From positions 1-64,000 of the forward strand of contig CAJFCV020000002.1 in the NCBI GenBank assembly GCA_904066235.2: 64,000 nt of DNA, read 5' to 3'. The notes under the pieces were generated by a model. It did not search any database. It was not told the DNA's origin and was given only the letters and a program-made list of their open reading frames with translations. The DNA comes from Bursaphelenchus xylophilus. Lineage: Eukaryota; Nematoda; Chromadorea; Rhabditida; Aphelenchoididae. This document shows, one piece after another, positions 11,401 to 22,803 of the stretch; the first letter of the stretch is position 1, and every line of letters starts with the position of its first letter. A program made the translations under genes and the position numbers.

Positions 11401-14400
11401 TTATCTTTCTGAAATGGCGTCAACGAATTGTTCAAGACAATCGATGAATGTCCCCATCGGATTGGCCTTAATCGCATTGTCTGCTAATGCGGAATCCATC
11501 TCGGCCGTAAAACAATTCACATTCCAGAATGGCGGACTGTAGCATCCGAACAAAGCCGAGGGTGTTGCCGATCTCCCTACAATTACTTGTCCAAATGCTT
11601 CTAGAAGAGTTTGGCCTTTGGCTGTTGTGCCCAGCTTCACAATCGAGGCGTTGAACTTCTCGGCTCGAGCGAACGGGATACTGCAATAATTTAAAAAACA
11701 ATCACCAAAGTTAACCACAAAATGACATGTCATTACTCACTGTTTTCTCACCATTTGATCGAGTTCATCAATGTTCATCTCGGTAATATCGGATATCCTT
11801 CATCAGCTGCAACTTGATCTGCTCGTTGAACATCATTTTGGAAAACGGTTTTAATTCTTCTTCAACACATTGTAGGCAACATTCGGCACTGCAAACAACA
11901 GACATTAATTTAATCTTACCTGCTCCTTCAGGTCATAACAATAACTCTCAACGAAGCTCTCCAAACTGGCTGTTACTTTCAGGATGTCCAATCCCTGATC
12001 GATAGCCATATCGTGGCAGATTGCTGTCCAATAAATCCAGATTGAACCTCTTTTTGGCCAATAATCTCCATCCTGGCCAGAATATGTCTCCGAGTCATGC
12101 AAAGCGACTACAGTCAGCTCGTAAGACCACCTTCTGGATATTTTTTTCAATTTTCTCTTTCAAACTCAATTGATATCCCATAAGAGTTAACGGTCCTAAT
12201 TCGATCAATTCGCGAATTCTTTGGAAGTTTTCTTGATTTTCATACAAGTACGGAGTCTTGCCTTTTTTTGGTCTTGAAGATCTCTGCCTCAATGAAATCC
12301 CTCGTCAATGTTCTGATAGGGAATGGAGCGAGGACTCGCGAGGTCATTCTCAATATTCGTACAGGATTTGTCTATTAGATTCTGCCAAGGTATGTGTAGA
12401 ATCTGTGAGATAATAAGATACAGCAAGACAAATATAACAATAATTTACCTCCCTCAACTGACGCAAAAACATCCTCTCTGAAGTCATCAACAATTTTATC
12501 GACTGGAGTTATGTCTGCAATGTTGAATGAGTGGCGCTAGAATCCGTTCAACGCATTTAAAGAACTTCTAAAATAGATGAACACCAAGAACACTTCTTAC
12601 TTTTTACCCCGTCTGCATTCGGAATTCCATTGTAATCAAAAGATTCAAAATAAATATTGGCAGCCACTCCGGTGGAAATAAAGGAAAGAACAGTCGGTTT
12701 ACTCGATTGATTATATCGCCAATCATAGAGATTGAATCCAATCGAACCAAGATCTCATCGATCTCTAGTATCTCCGAAGTCCGCAGATTCTTCTAAAAGG
12801 ACAGTGAGAAGTTATCGTCGATCAGTACCAGGTAATTGGCCATATCCAATGCAAATCCTACAGCCATGAGCCCACTGTTTAAGAAGAAGAATTGCTCAAA
12901 TATAAGCAAAGAAAGATGAATGGCCGAGAGAACATCGAGATTGTAAGGGTCGGGTTTGCTGTTATTACTCATTGCCTGTCCGGATTCCTTCGAGTTAACC
13001 GGACGAAACATTTACTCCGGCATTGTCTGGCCTGCAATGTCCATTCGATCACATTATTCCAATAGTAGGTGATAGTATCTTTGACAATCTGAAAATATGA
13101 AATGTAAAAATAATGTTATCACGTGCCGCGTCCCGACATTTCGGGTCAGGGACAACTCGGGTCGCGACAACTCGGGTCAACGACAACTCGGGTCAACGAC
13201 AACTCGGGTCGACAACTCGGGTCAACGACACACGTCGGGTCAACGACATTTCGGGTCAACGATACCGTTTAATATTTTCGCTTCGGGACTGGGAAAAAAA
13301 GAATTTTTGGTAAATTTGAGAAATTTTTGAAATGTTTTCGCTTCGGGACTCGGAAAAAAGAATCTTTTGGAGAGCTTCAACAAACTTTTGAAATGTTTTC
13401 GCTTCGGGACGTGGGAAAAGGATTTTTGGAGAGTTTGAACAAATTTTGAAAATTTTCGCTTCGGGAATTGGAAAAGGATTTTTTGTTCTGAATGTTACTA
13501 TTTTATTTTACATAAAGTACGAATGTTATTTCTTTAATTTTTAGGTAAATAGTTATTTTAGAGGTAATTGAGGTTTATTTTAAAAATTTTTGGGAAAATA
13601 GTGTTTATAAGCGAGCAAATAGAGAAAATAAGAAAATCGTTATGTGCATACAATCATTACGACTATCTTCTTACTCCACTCTCTGGCACTGTCTGCGTTT
13701 AAATCCCGTGCTTCCAGTTAAAAACATAGACAATGGATACGATTTTCTTATTTACTCGTCGCTTATACACTATTTTCCTAAGAAAATTTAAAAATAGACC
13801 TCCATTCAAAAAATTACTTTTTCTCACGTCCCGAAGCGAAAATATTTCAAAAATTTCTCAAATTTACCAAAAAATTCTTTTTTCCCAGTCCCGGAAGCGA
13901 AAATATTAAGCGGTATCGTTGACCCGAAATGTCGTTGACCCGACGTGTCGTTGACCCGAAGTGTCGTTGACCCGGGTTGTCGTTGACCCGAGTTGTCGCG
14001 ACCCGGACATCCCCGATGACCCGAAATGTCGTAGCGCCATCACATGCAATGAAGCCATGATCACCAAAACCTGCATAACCTCAATCAGCCGGAATAAATG
14101 AAGAGCGTTTGATCTGGAGATAGCCCTGTCCTTGAAGAGATGTGCGTTGAGGATACATTTCACCAATCGTCCCACTCTATCAGCTAATCTGGCTCTTTTA
14201 GAAGAACATTGAACCTGAGAACGGTGGTCTGATTGGCCGTTCCATTTCCCAGCCCGTTGGTCGTATCCTTAATTACATTTATCATCCTCCGCTTTCCATT
14301 CGTCGACAATCTCTTGTGCCAGCTGAGTCACCCGTTGTAATTGCTCGGTCTGTTGAGTCAGCATTAAATTAATATTTTCATCCAAAGTCTGGCCATTCAA

Positions 14401-15574
14401 ACATTTCACCGAAGCCTCGTATTGCTGTAGATTCCCCTTTAGAAACATTAAGGGAACGAAGAGAAGATCGCCCGTTAAATGAAAAATCCGGTCAATCTGT
14501 TCTGCGTCGCCGAAATCTGTTTGATCAGCCTTTTATCCAGCATTGATGCCCACTAAATAACTATGAAGAACGGTCAAATTACAAAGGACTAATAGACGTT
14601 GTCGATCGGGAATATCATTTTGTGCAACTTGGTCCCATTTATATAAAGAATCGCTTATAATTGTGCGGAATCTCTCCAAACATGGCTCATTTCTTCGTGA
14701 TTGTCTCGAACCCTGATGACGCACAGAACTCTAAGCATTTTTTAAAATAACAAAAGTACCACTTACCTTAACTAGAGACTGCGAAAACAATTCTCTCTCC
14801 CACAGAGTTAACGAGGTATTCATCAGTAATACAAGCTGATCTCGTTCCGGAATTTAACCCAAATTGTCCAGGATTCTAGCGAGCAACCAACATGATCGAG
14901 TTCTTATAGGTATGGAAATGAGGCTTTGATAAAGGGCCGGTGAACAAAGATCTCCTCAACTGTCGCTAGTATTACCAAGCATACTCCTAGACATCTCCAC
15001 AACCGCCAAAGAGGGCGTTCTTCTGCTTTTGCCAGTAAGTTTTGCTCGAAAAATATAAAAAAATTAAATGAAGCTACCACGTATACGGTACGTTGTACCC
15101 ACTTTGGATTCAAAAAATCTGTAAAGCTGTTGGCAGGATGGAGCCCGCCACTTCGCTTTACTCTGACAACAAACGAGGAAGAGATTGTGCAAGAAGGGAA
15201 AGAAGTTGGACATAGTCTCAATGACTTTCCCCTTGGCACTATCTTCACCTAAATAAAAAGGTTCATCATGATAACGGAGACCTACCATCCTCACCATAAA
15301 GTAAAAGCACATTATATATCTTTTCTCTCGCTTCTGAAGCTAGTTTATCAACTTCGATAGCAAGATTAAGAAATGCGTACACACATTTATCAACCATGTC
15401 GTTCCCACTGTTCAGAGCACCACAAATCGGCGGAGAGTCGGGTATTGCATCTTACATAGGTTTTTGTATCATCGGGTGTAAAACTTGGGCGCCAAACGCC
15501 TTTTCATTCTCCAAGACTTCCTTAATTCTATTAATTTCGTGGTTCCCTGCTCGTTCATCGACTTTTAGATCCAT
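11401..15574 (-). CDS. WASHC4: WASH complex subunit 4 (WASHC4/SWIP) homologue, frameshifted
   Basis: SWIP is a large subunit of the WASH complex, which activates Arp2/3 on endosomes. On the minus strand a start at 15574 (MDLKVDERAGNHEINRIKEV) is followed by DKCVYAFLNLAIEVDKLASE, FYLGEDSAKGKVIETMSNFF, SNALHLFRLIEVMQVLVIMA, IVKDTITYYWNNVIEWTLQ, PYNLDVLSAIHLSLLIFEQF, IDQGLDILKVTASLESFVES, LTVVALHDSETYSGQDGDYW and RAEKFNASIVKLGTTAKGQ. These match the order of conserved blocks across SWIP. The C-terminus ends DCLEQFVDAISER with a stop at 11401. Breaks lie in the last exon near 11570-11590, where the homologous text jumps frames to REIGNTLGFVRMLQSA, and probably elsewhere; exon borders in 12300-14900 are only partly resolved. 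A hAT-like MITE occupies an intron at 13126-14038. The gene is otherwise complete end to end, so sequence error is as likely as decay. Confidence 0.8.
13126..14038. mobile_element. hAT-like array MITE (GGCG type) in a WASHC4 intron
   Basis: Flanked by near-identical 8-mers ATCACGTG (13118-13125) and ATCACATG (14039-14046). The ends match inward over GACATTTCGGGTCA, and the right end starts GGCGCTAC, resembling the element at 5544-6307. Both ends carry an array of about 15-base units, CGGGTCAACGACAACT, in opposite orientation. Inside the left arm is a second tandem array (13271-13480): about four copies of a roughly 60-base unit with TTTTCGCTTCGGGAC and GAATTTTTGG. A matching inverted unit lies near 13820-13905. 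No transposase ORF. In the host gene orientation the insertion sits just inside the 5' end of the intron that follows MASLHV. Confidence 0.8.
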
Positions 15575-15673
15575 TATTATTACATAAATAAAAATACTTA
15601 TATACCGACTGGTCTATACATACAATGTACTTCGCATAGAAACAATCTATACTTATTATAATATTTATTTAAT

Positions 15674-15871
15674 TTGTCTGGCTTATCGTCAGAAAAACGT
15701 TTTCGTCGCGAAATGAAAGAGTTAGCGCAGCCAAATTCGTTTTCAACGGTCCGCGGACCGGATCCAGCGAATACATACTACCTGGAGGGGGTTCCGACGG
15801 TTCAAAACTTGGTTTTGAGGTCGAAAACTATTACCATGACCCCACTTGATAACAACAGTTTATCTTCATAA
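15674..15871 (+). other. Short open stretch, unassigned
   Basis: An open frame between the WASHC4 start and the TSR1 stop reads EKRFRREMKELAQPNSF and GPDPANTYYLEGVPTVQN. It looks compositionally protein-like but has no recognised homologue, no clear ATG at its start and no obvious continuation. It may be an exon relic. Confidence 0.2.
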
Positions 15872-15910
15872 CAAGTAACTAAACAAACAGTACATGATAT
15901 AAATCCATGC

Positions 15911-16741
15911 CTACTCCATTTCGGCATCTTTTGAAGACCCAGTAGGTAGTTCTACAATTGGTGATACTGACTTCTTCTGAATAAAATGAGGGGTGAATGT
16001 CCATCGAGGAAGACTCTCTTGAATAAGTTCATCTTTACGGCGTCCTGTTTGCCCAAGGGTAAATTGAAGACACATTTCATTAGACCATGGGTACCGATGG
16101 AGTCTTTGATATGACCTCTGTGACCGTTATCTGCGTAGAGTTCAACCGGCTTGAACCAATCAATATCTTCTGAAAACAGCGTTACAGTAAGCAATATAAT
16201 TGGCTAATGACTCACCCTTGTTGAAGAACATAAATCTGACAACGGCGGACCTCTTGTTGATCTTATAAGGGCGTCCCGTTAGAACGATTCTCTTCAAGAC
16301 AATACGATCTGGACATATGGGTCCAGAACGGACCCATATGCGACAAAGCTCTCGTTTCCATCCACATCTCGTTTGAAGACCAACACTGGGCAGGGACCGA
16401 ATGTCACCGGGCCGTAGAAACTGGCGACGAATGGAGTCCCTTCAGGCATGAATCTCTCCATTTTGAACTTATCTCCCGTGGAGTGTTCTGAGAAGATAGG
16501 ATCCGCCACAAATCTCCTTGATCCCACATGGAATACCAAACTTTCCTTGTTCTTTATGGGGATTTTACATCCATTATATTTTCTAAGGACCACATTCATC
16601 ACAGAGAACTTGTTTTCATGCTTCAAAAGTCCATATAAAGCCAGTGGATATCTGGGGTCAATCTCGTCTAAAACAAAAATAATCGTTAACAATTTAACTT
16701 ACTCAAGATATGTGACGGGACATTCTTCAAATATACTGTAA
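15911..16741 (-). pseudogene. TSR1: TSR1 (ribosome biogenesis) C-terminal fragment
   Basis: TSR1 is a GTPase-like factor that keeps pre-40S subunits inactive during maturation. Only the conserved C-terminal BMS1/TSR1 region is present. On the minus strand: TVYLKNVPSHIL, then an intron, [80 protein letters not shown], an intron at about 16165-16212, WFKPVELYADNGHRGHIKDS, GTHGLMKCVFNLPLGKQDAV and a tail ending GSSKDAEME. One-base shifts occur near 16295 (before LKRIVL) and near 16010 (RVF/RWTFTP). About two-thirds of the family's roughly 800 residues, including the G-domain-like part, is missing; upstream the sequence runs directly into a CDK11 fragment. Confidence 0.8.
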
Positions 16742-17574
16742 CAAGGTCTTGATCTGTGGCAATGTAAACGTCTTCTTCTTGGCTTGCAGCTGCTCAACGA
16801 GTGCTTTGACATCATGTTCGACAAATTCCATCACCAAGAATATAATGTCCATGGTATCGCCGACCACAATTTCCTGAAACTCCATGGGATATAATAAAAT
16901 TATGGAAAACCTTGCGGGAAGTAGAAAAATGTTACCTAAAATGGGAAGACACAGAGATAAAATAAAGAACAACTTACCCTCAACCCGACGATATTCCGAT
17001 GGTGTCGGCACTTCATCAGCATTTTGATCCCTCTCAACGAAGTTCGAGAAATCAATCGTTTTTGGTAGCTCTCTTCCATTTCTTTCAGTTGATCTTCTGA
17101 TAACTAAAAACAAAAAAAAATAATGATTGGGTCTTACCTTTTCCTTTTCTTCGTCAAGGAGATCTTCAAAGTTCTTCCTTGTAATTGCCTCCACTTCGTC
17201 TTCTTCTTCCACCAGTATTTCTTCCACTTCGTCCTCAGAAATCATCGGGCTTTCTCGATACGGCTCTGGCGACTTGGAGACAACGCTTTCTGGGGAACTG
17301 TCGAATCTGGACCTTTTTGGCTGTTCATTGGAGCTTTCTGGCTGGGGTTCTAAACCAAGAGTAAATTAAGGAGTGATTTTCGACAATGTTTATCTTCTGA
17401 CCCGTTTGATACCTAAAAATCAAAACAAAAAGAAATAAAGCACCACGTACCTTCCATCTCAACATCCCCATTTTCCTCCTTATCGTCAACTCCATTTTGA
17501 GATCGCGTTTCGTCTGTTCCGGAGCTTCTTTCAAGCGGACTTCTGCTCCGACTTCGATTCTTCTTCGACTTATG
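16742..17574 (-). pseudogene. CDK11 (PITSLRE kinase) N-terminal fragment
   Basis: CDK11 is a cyclin-L-dependent kinase of splicing and transcription. On the minus strand, after a TTTTTCAG at 17575, come an RS-rich piece (HKSKKNRSRSRSPLERSS), EQPKRSRFDSSPESVVSKSP, an acidic run (EDEVEEILVEEEDEVEAI), then, after a short intron, QLKEMEESYQKRLISRTSLR, where TSLRGIKML corresponds to the PITSLREINT helix, KCRHHRNIVGLR, and after another intron EIVVGDTMDIIFLVMEFVEH and DVKALVEQLQ...TLPQIKTLLQ. The glycine loop and the catalytic Lys segment that should precede the PITSLRE helix are missing, as are HRD, DFG and the whole C-lobe. The fragment ends exactly where TSR1-like sequence begins on the same strand. 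Confidence 0.75.
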
Positions 17575-17910
17575 CTGAAAAACCGATATTGAATATTGAA
17601 ACATTCATAAAATAAGCAATACCAAAAAATAGTCTTAAAATAAGAACACCCTATCATAAAATAATTTGTGCCCCAAAAAATCGACCTATATTTTAAAAAC
17701 GATAAAATTTACTATCAAAAATTTTCCATATTCCACGCAAACATTCACAAAATCCAATAAATTTTTGACATTCTACTCAATGACGTGGATTATGCAAAAT
17801 GAAAACAATCGACGGAGGAAAACGTTTTTCGACCATTTTTTTGCAAAAATTTCGCGTTCTTTTCGTTATCTATCGTTTATTTCGAGTTTTCAGCGCCCCC
17901 TGCCCCAAAA

Positions 17911-18328
17911 ATGGAAGGAAACTGTTATCTAACGGTCACCCAAGTCGAAGAAGAACTCAAGCTGTTTTGGGGACTTCCTGTTCTTCGACGAATTAACTGA
18001 TAACGAGGTCACAAAAACGCTGGCCGTCAGAAACATTTCCAATCAATATTTCCCAGTAAACTGCACTCCGGACGGTTTTGAAGTAATGGTAGGTTTTTTT
18101 TCAATTCTCCGTTATTATATAAAGCACGAGATAAAATTCTCTGTAAATTAAACAAAATATTTCTTATCACCATTTTCAGGGAGAGACCTTCTCCGACACA
18201 AAATCTGCCATTAAGTGGCTGACACAACCCAGCAACGAACACACGACGGCCAAAAGTACGCCTTCAAGACGTATATCCCGAAAAAAACGTGGAATTTGTG
18301 CCGCAAAGAATTTAAGGAGATGGTCGAG
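17911..18328 (+). pseudogene. Unrecognised two-exon fragment
   Basis: An ATG at 17911 opens MEGNCYLTVTQVEEELKLFW. A shift near 17970 leads to FFDELTDNEVTKTLAVRNIS and CTPDGFEVM, ending at a GTAGG (18089). After a TTTTCAG at 18179 an exon continues GETFSDTKSAIKWLTQPSNE, or a +1 frame YAFKTYIPKKTWNLCRKEF, to a GTGAGT at 18329. No later exon was found; a hAT-like element begins 150 bases downstream. I do not recognise the family. Confidence 0.3.
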
Positions 18329-18480
18329 GTGAGTTTTTCAAGCTCGATCTTTTTTCTGTCTTTCATCGCGCGCCACGCCAATTTATATTACTTCTAAAGA
18401 AGTCAAAAAAATAATTCGTGTCAAGTCTCTCCCTGACCTGTTGGGTCAACTGTTTTCCACGGTTAAAAAACGACCGTATC

Positions 18481-19017
18481 CAGGGGTGGTCGGCTTGGGC
18501 CGGAGCCGGCCGGTAGCCCGAGCCCAAACGGGCCGGCCGGCCTCAAAAATGGAAATTGACAAACGGGCCGGGGCCCGTCACGGGCCGAGGCCGGGCCGCT
18601 GGGGCCTGAGGGTTTTTTCCGGCCCGGCCCGGCCCGATACAAAATACAATGCCAAACCGTTGGCATTCATTGTTTTCGCGCCGGGAAAATTAATTGATGT
18701 TGTTATAGTTGCTGTTTCTCAAGTTCTAACACGTTTACAAGTCTATAGTTCCATTATAGAACCACGAAACTATCACATTGATCCTTTACTAGCTGAGATC
18801 AGCGCGCCTTTTTTGCCTCAGTTTAGATCCCGAGCCTGGGCGCAGTTCGCAGAACCCTCTATGGAGCGGGCCTGCACGGGCCGAGGCCGGGCGGGCCAGG
18901 CCCGTCACGGGCCGGGCCGGGCCTGGAAAAAAAGACTAGACGGGCCGGGCCGGTGATTAGGCGGGCCGGGCCGCGGAGCCAGAAAATCGGAAAAATAGGG
19001 TCTGCTGACCACCCCTG
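18481..19017. mobile_element. hAT-type array MITE, CAGGGGTGGTC type, copy A
   Basis: Perfect 8-bp duplication ACCGTATC (18473-18480 and 19018-19025). Termini are CAGGGGTGGTC and GACCACCCCTG. CAGGGGTG-like ends plus 8-bp duplications are typical of hAT transposons. Both halves are GGGCCGGGCC-type arrays; the left half also contains GGCCGGCCGGCCTC. The centre (about 18655-18860) is ordinary AT-balanced sequence shared with copy B at 36730-37276. There is no intact transposase. Confidence 0.9.
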
Positions 19018-19198
19018 ACCGTATCATGGCAGAAAGAGAGTCAATCATAGCAGAAATTTCACAAAAGAAAGAAGAATAACAGACAAATCGAAAAATGTAC
19101 TCAAGACAAAAAAAAAATAAATAAATATCTGCCATATTTGGCGGCGCCTTTAATGTTTATCGCTGGTGTAAAGTAATTCATTTCGTACATAACTTTTG

Positions 19199-19556
19199 AA
19201 TTTTCGATGGCGCTGATTTCGAATATCGTATCCATTTTTTCTGAATTTTACAATTTTTGCTTAAGCAGTAGTAGGAATTAGTAATTAAAAAAATTTTTGA
19301 GTAAAGGATTTAGGGTTTTCGGTGGTGCTGAATTTGAAAATTGTATCCATTTCTTCTGAATGTTTGCCTATCTTCCTCAATTCTTTAAAATAAATGTCTT
19401 AATTGGTAAAAACTTGGTCAAACTTGTATGAAATTGTGAGAATTATATGACGCTTTTTTTCGCCTTTACATCGACAATTAGACCCTACTGCTTAAGCAAA
19501 ATTGTAAAATTCAAGAAAAAATTGATATGAGTTTTCGAAATCAGCGCCATCGAAAA
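19199..19556. repeat. Inverted-repeat element (TCGATGGCGCTGATTTCGAA ends)
   Basis: TCGATGGCGCTGATTTCGAA, then ATTTTACAATTTTTGCTTAAGCAGTA, is found at 19205-19272 and again inverted at about 19482-19551. A diverged internal copy (GGTGGTGCTGAATTTGAAAA) starts near 19320. It is probably an old MITE. The proline-rich ORF at 19527 (MSFRNQRHRKPPPP) starts inside its right end. Confidence 0.65.
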
Positions 19557-20107
19557 CCTCCCCCACCCCTCCCCCCGCCCAGCGGACCTTTCCGTACTCA
19601 ACCCAAAAAAAATGTAAATTCCAGTGTTTTCATCAATGAGGTATGTTTTTCTTTAAGAGTCGGTTTTGTTTTTAGAATATTACATAGAATCGTATGTGGG
19701 CTTTCGAATTCCGTTAAAAAATCGAAAGTTGGACGCGTACTTTTAGAAAATTGGGTCCAAAATTAGGGTCCTAAGGGCAAAAATTGGAAATTTTGAATTT
19801 TCCGTGGTGTTTGCGCTTGAGAACGTCAAAATGCTTCCGCGACTCCAACCTATGGTCAACGTGAACGGGCGACCGTGACTATCCTCAGGGGAAAAAGAAG
19901 TTCGGGAGCTTACAGAAAAAGTGGGAAAATTGCAAAAACAAAGATATATGCTTGGCGTTCTAAAGAGATGATAGACAAGATCGACAGTTAATGCCGGAAT
20001 TTTTTCCCTAAGTCAAACCAGTCAAACAAATCCAGTCAACCAATCTACGACTACAACGACCCAAAATCTAGGACTCGTTACTTGGAGTACTTCCCGTCTA
20101 AATTTTT

Positions 20108-20494
20108 TTCATATCAAAACATTTATTGGACTTGTTGCGATTGAAGTTTCTGAAGATTCTAAGCACAGTTTCTCCAAAACAGAGTTTTGGAAAAAAAAAT
20201 TTCCCCCGTTATTTTGTAAGTTATTCCCAAAATAATCCATAGAGATGACTGAAAAAGATTTTGTCGCGGAGAAAACCGCTGATATAAATTTACCGAAAAC
20301 ATTTTTTTTTCTTCCATCTCCTGATTTTGGATCTCTCTCGTTCCCGGAACCATGAATAATTCGGCGGCAAAGTAAAGGATAAAATTTTGAGGAGTTAATA
20401 TGTAGCATGCAGAAATAATTCGAAAAATAAAAAAGGCGAAAAAGATCTTGAGCGCTTCAGTTTAGCATGACAAATGAAATACAATTTTTTTCAG
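20108..20494. other. Intergenic sequence upstream of the kinase
   Basis: No coding exon recognised. Near 20073-20095 a solitary ACTTGGAGTACTTCCCG matches one terminus of the GGGGAAGTACTCC repeat family found complete elsewhere in the window. Confidence 0.35.
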
Positions 20495-21417
20495 ATCGGC
20501 AAAGGTACATATGGAAAGGTGTACAAAGCCGAATGGAAAGAGACCAACGGGTGGCACACTGAAGAGAAACGTGAACGTGGAGTTAACGGCCGAGAGAAAA
20601 CCACGAGTTGCTGGTACAGGAGGGCACCATCCTAAGGAAGGTAAAGAAATAGCGGACGGAGAAGTAAGAAGGCAAATTAAAAATATACAACAGGTTTTGA
20701 CCCCCTAAAAAATTAAATGTCGCCAGCTTGAAACACTATAAAGTATAAACTTTCGGGTGAACTTAAGAGAAAATCAGAATTCAAAACTTAATAATTTTTT
20801 TCAGCTGACCCATGACAATATCGTCAGGACGTTTGGGTGGATACTCGACGAGCTCCCCTGCTCTATGGTGATGGAGTACATGGATGACGGGTGTCTCACG
20901 TCGACTGGATCAACACCCAAACGGAGGCAGCGACTAAACGCCGCGTCCGGAATGCGCCCTGGCAAGCGATCTGCGCGGTGGAATATGTCCACTCGCGTGG
21001 TGTTGTCCACGCCGACTTGGCTGCCCGGAATTGTCTGGTGCGAGGGGACACCCTGAAACTGGGTGACTTCGGGGTGGCGACCGACCACCCCCCGCGCAAA
21101 ATCAAATTGGAAGGAGGTTTCCGTCGCTATGCGCCGGAAGTGTTCGAGTCGGCCCAACTCACCACGGAGACCGACGTCTTCGCCTACGGGCTCCTTTTAT
21201 GGGAGCTCTTCCATCCCAAAGAATTGCCGCCCGACCTCTACGATCAAATGGACGGAAAAAAAGGTCAAGGCCGAGGTGATCAACGGTTACCGCCTCCCAC
21301 CGCCAGCATTCATGCCGCCCACCATCCAAGCCCTTCAACAAAAGATCTGGGCCCCGAAACCCCATCTCGGGCCTAGCCGCCGCAAAATCCCGCGAATCCA
21401 TCGCGGAACTTTTGTAG
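20495..21417 (+). pseudogene. Fes/Fer-like non-receptor tyrosine kinase domain
   Basis: Nematodes carry a large set of small SH2-plus-kinase proteins related to Fes/Fer, many sperm-enriched. Following a TTTTTTTCAG at 20494 is the glycine loop IGKGTYGKVYKAEWKE; an intron (about 20640-20804) precedes LTHDNIVRTFGWILDELPCS, MVMEYMDDGCL, the catalytic loop VHADLAARNCLV, the metal site LGDFGVAT, the APE-like RRYAPEVFE and DVFAYGLLLWELFHPKELPP. The C-terminal end ISGLAAAKSRESIAELL stops at 21415. The catalytic loop reads HADLAARN instead of HRD. Frame changes are needed near 20560-20620 (around the expected catalytic Lys, which is not readable), 20893 and 21262. No SH2 exon was identified upstream. 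The many shifts make this a pseudogene or an error-rich copy. Confidence 0.75.
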
Positions 21418-22430
21418 TTTTTCAAATAAAATTGTGATCTCCAATAAATTATTTAATTTCTCAACTAAAATACGTAGCAAGCATTTTGCAGCTGCACAGA
21501 TATAAATCAGCATGCCTCTGGCTGAGCACTTTCAAAAACAAGGAATTTCATCATAGTTTCGCGATTTCACTTCGAAATATGTTACCTTGAGATCTGCAGC
21601 GAACCCGAAAAATTTCCCTTTTTTCTAAACAACTTAGACAAAAGAAAAACCAAGTTAGCAAGCCAAAAAGGTCTTAAATTAGGTTCGCAAAAAAAACAGC
21701 AATCGGAGGGAATGTTTTAGAAATAATTTTTGACAGTCTTCCGACGTTTAAAAAACAAACCTCTATCTGATACAATTGAAAAGCGGTGAGACCAGAATAG
21801 AGGAGTTACTCCTAAAGCACAAGCATAAGCTTGTTTTTTATATTAACTATTGGGACACGCATTCGGGTTTTAGCTGACTAGCAACGTAAAAATTGAGCTA
21901 AAAGGCTTCTTGAAAACAAAATGAAAACTGGCTAGATAGCGAGAAATGTTTGATGAAAATTTTCTGTAAATCTGCTTCAAATCCAAGCATTAGTCTAGGA
22001 GATACAAAAAATATTTCGTAAGCTTACCTAACCATAGAAAACGAGAAAAAAATAATTTTTATCCCGTGAGACGGGCCAAATTCCTGAATCGAGAGAAAAA
22101 ATATTTGTTTTTCTCGCGAGTTGCGCCCGAGTTTTCGAACTTCCGGCGTGCAGACTGCGGAAGTGAAGGGAAATCTTTTCCAGGAATCGAAACGAGTGGT
22201 CCTCGGTTGTATGCAGAATAGCAGTTTTTCCTGAATAGCACTGACCTCAATCACTATTACTGGTTTTTGTCCAAAATTCCTGGTTTTCTGACCTGATCCA
22301 TTCTAGGAAAATATTTATTGATTTTGTGAAGCTTCTGATATTATCCCATGGAGATAGAACGAATGAATAAGACTCACAATTCGTCTGGAGAGTCTTTAGA
22401 TCCGATGAGAAGTCATGAGAAGCCGGTTGA
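21418..22430. other. Intergenic sequence, no gene seen
   Basis: About 1 kb of AT-rich sequence with no convincing exon. An alternative upstream ATG at 22348 opens a frame (MEIERMNKTHNSSGESLDPM) that does not join in phase with the nanos exon. Confidence 0.4.
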
Positions 22431-22803
22431 ATGCGATCCCGGGAAGAGAAGGTTCAAGTTCAAAGTAAGATCGATTAATTTTTGTCCCATACTGTTTTAG
22501 GCGAATCCCAGCGTGAAAGAAGACCCTCCACTTCGTCGGATAAAAGAACGGACGAAGGACCGTGTGGATATTGCGTATCCACCAACAAAGAGATGATCGC
22601 ATACATCATCCATTCCAGAAGAACCTGTCCGACCCTTCAGAAAATGGAACCTTGCGGCATCTGTGGCGCCAGCGAGAAGAACAATCATACTCAAATGTAA
22701 GGGTTTTTTATTATACTCTGTCGAGGGTAAGATTAGGTAACTTGAAGCTAGTAAATCATTGACATTCAGAAATCTGTATTGTCCCCTTGTGGTGGCTACA
22801 TGA
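22431..22803 (+). CDS. Small nanos-like zinc-finger protein (87 aa)
   Basis: Nanos proteins bind RNA with Pumilio and repress translation in germ cells through a paired CCHC zinc finger. Exons 22431-22464, 22501-22696 and 22770-22803 join in frame to 88 codons including the stop. The finger reads GPCGYCVSTNKEMIAYIIHS, RRTCPTLQ, EPCGICGASEKNNHTQ, then NLYCPL after the last intron. The layout C-x2-C-x12-H-x4-C then C-x2-C-x7-H-x6-C resembles nanos (CGA...HT..YCPL is diagnostic), but the H-to-C spacing of the first finger is about six residues shorter and that of the second two longer than usual. I chose the ATG at 22431 because it is the one that joins in phase; the N-terminus is then very short. 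The gene lies about 130 bases upstream of V-ATPase B on the same strand. Confidence 0.65.

Noticed and set aside
13097..13330. ORF with repeated Asp-Asn-Ser-Gly and Gly-Gln-Arg units as a secreted repeat protein
   Set aside because: It is the CGGGTCAACGACAACT array of a transposon end inside a WASHC4 intron.
18441..18956. 171-codon ORF across the GC-rich element (and the similar ORF at 36811-37089)
   Set aside because: It follows the GGGCCGG array and a unique centre of a MITE; the same pattern appears in the second copy regardless of gene context.
19527..19766. Proline-rich ORF as the first exon of the tyrosine kinase
   Set aside because: It begins within the right arm of an inverted repeat and no joining exons were found in the 730 bases before the kinase loop.
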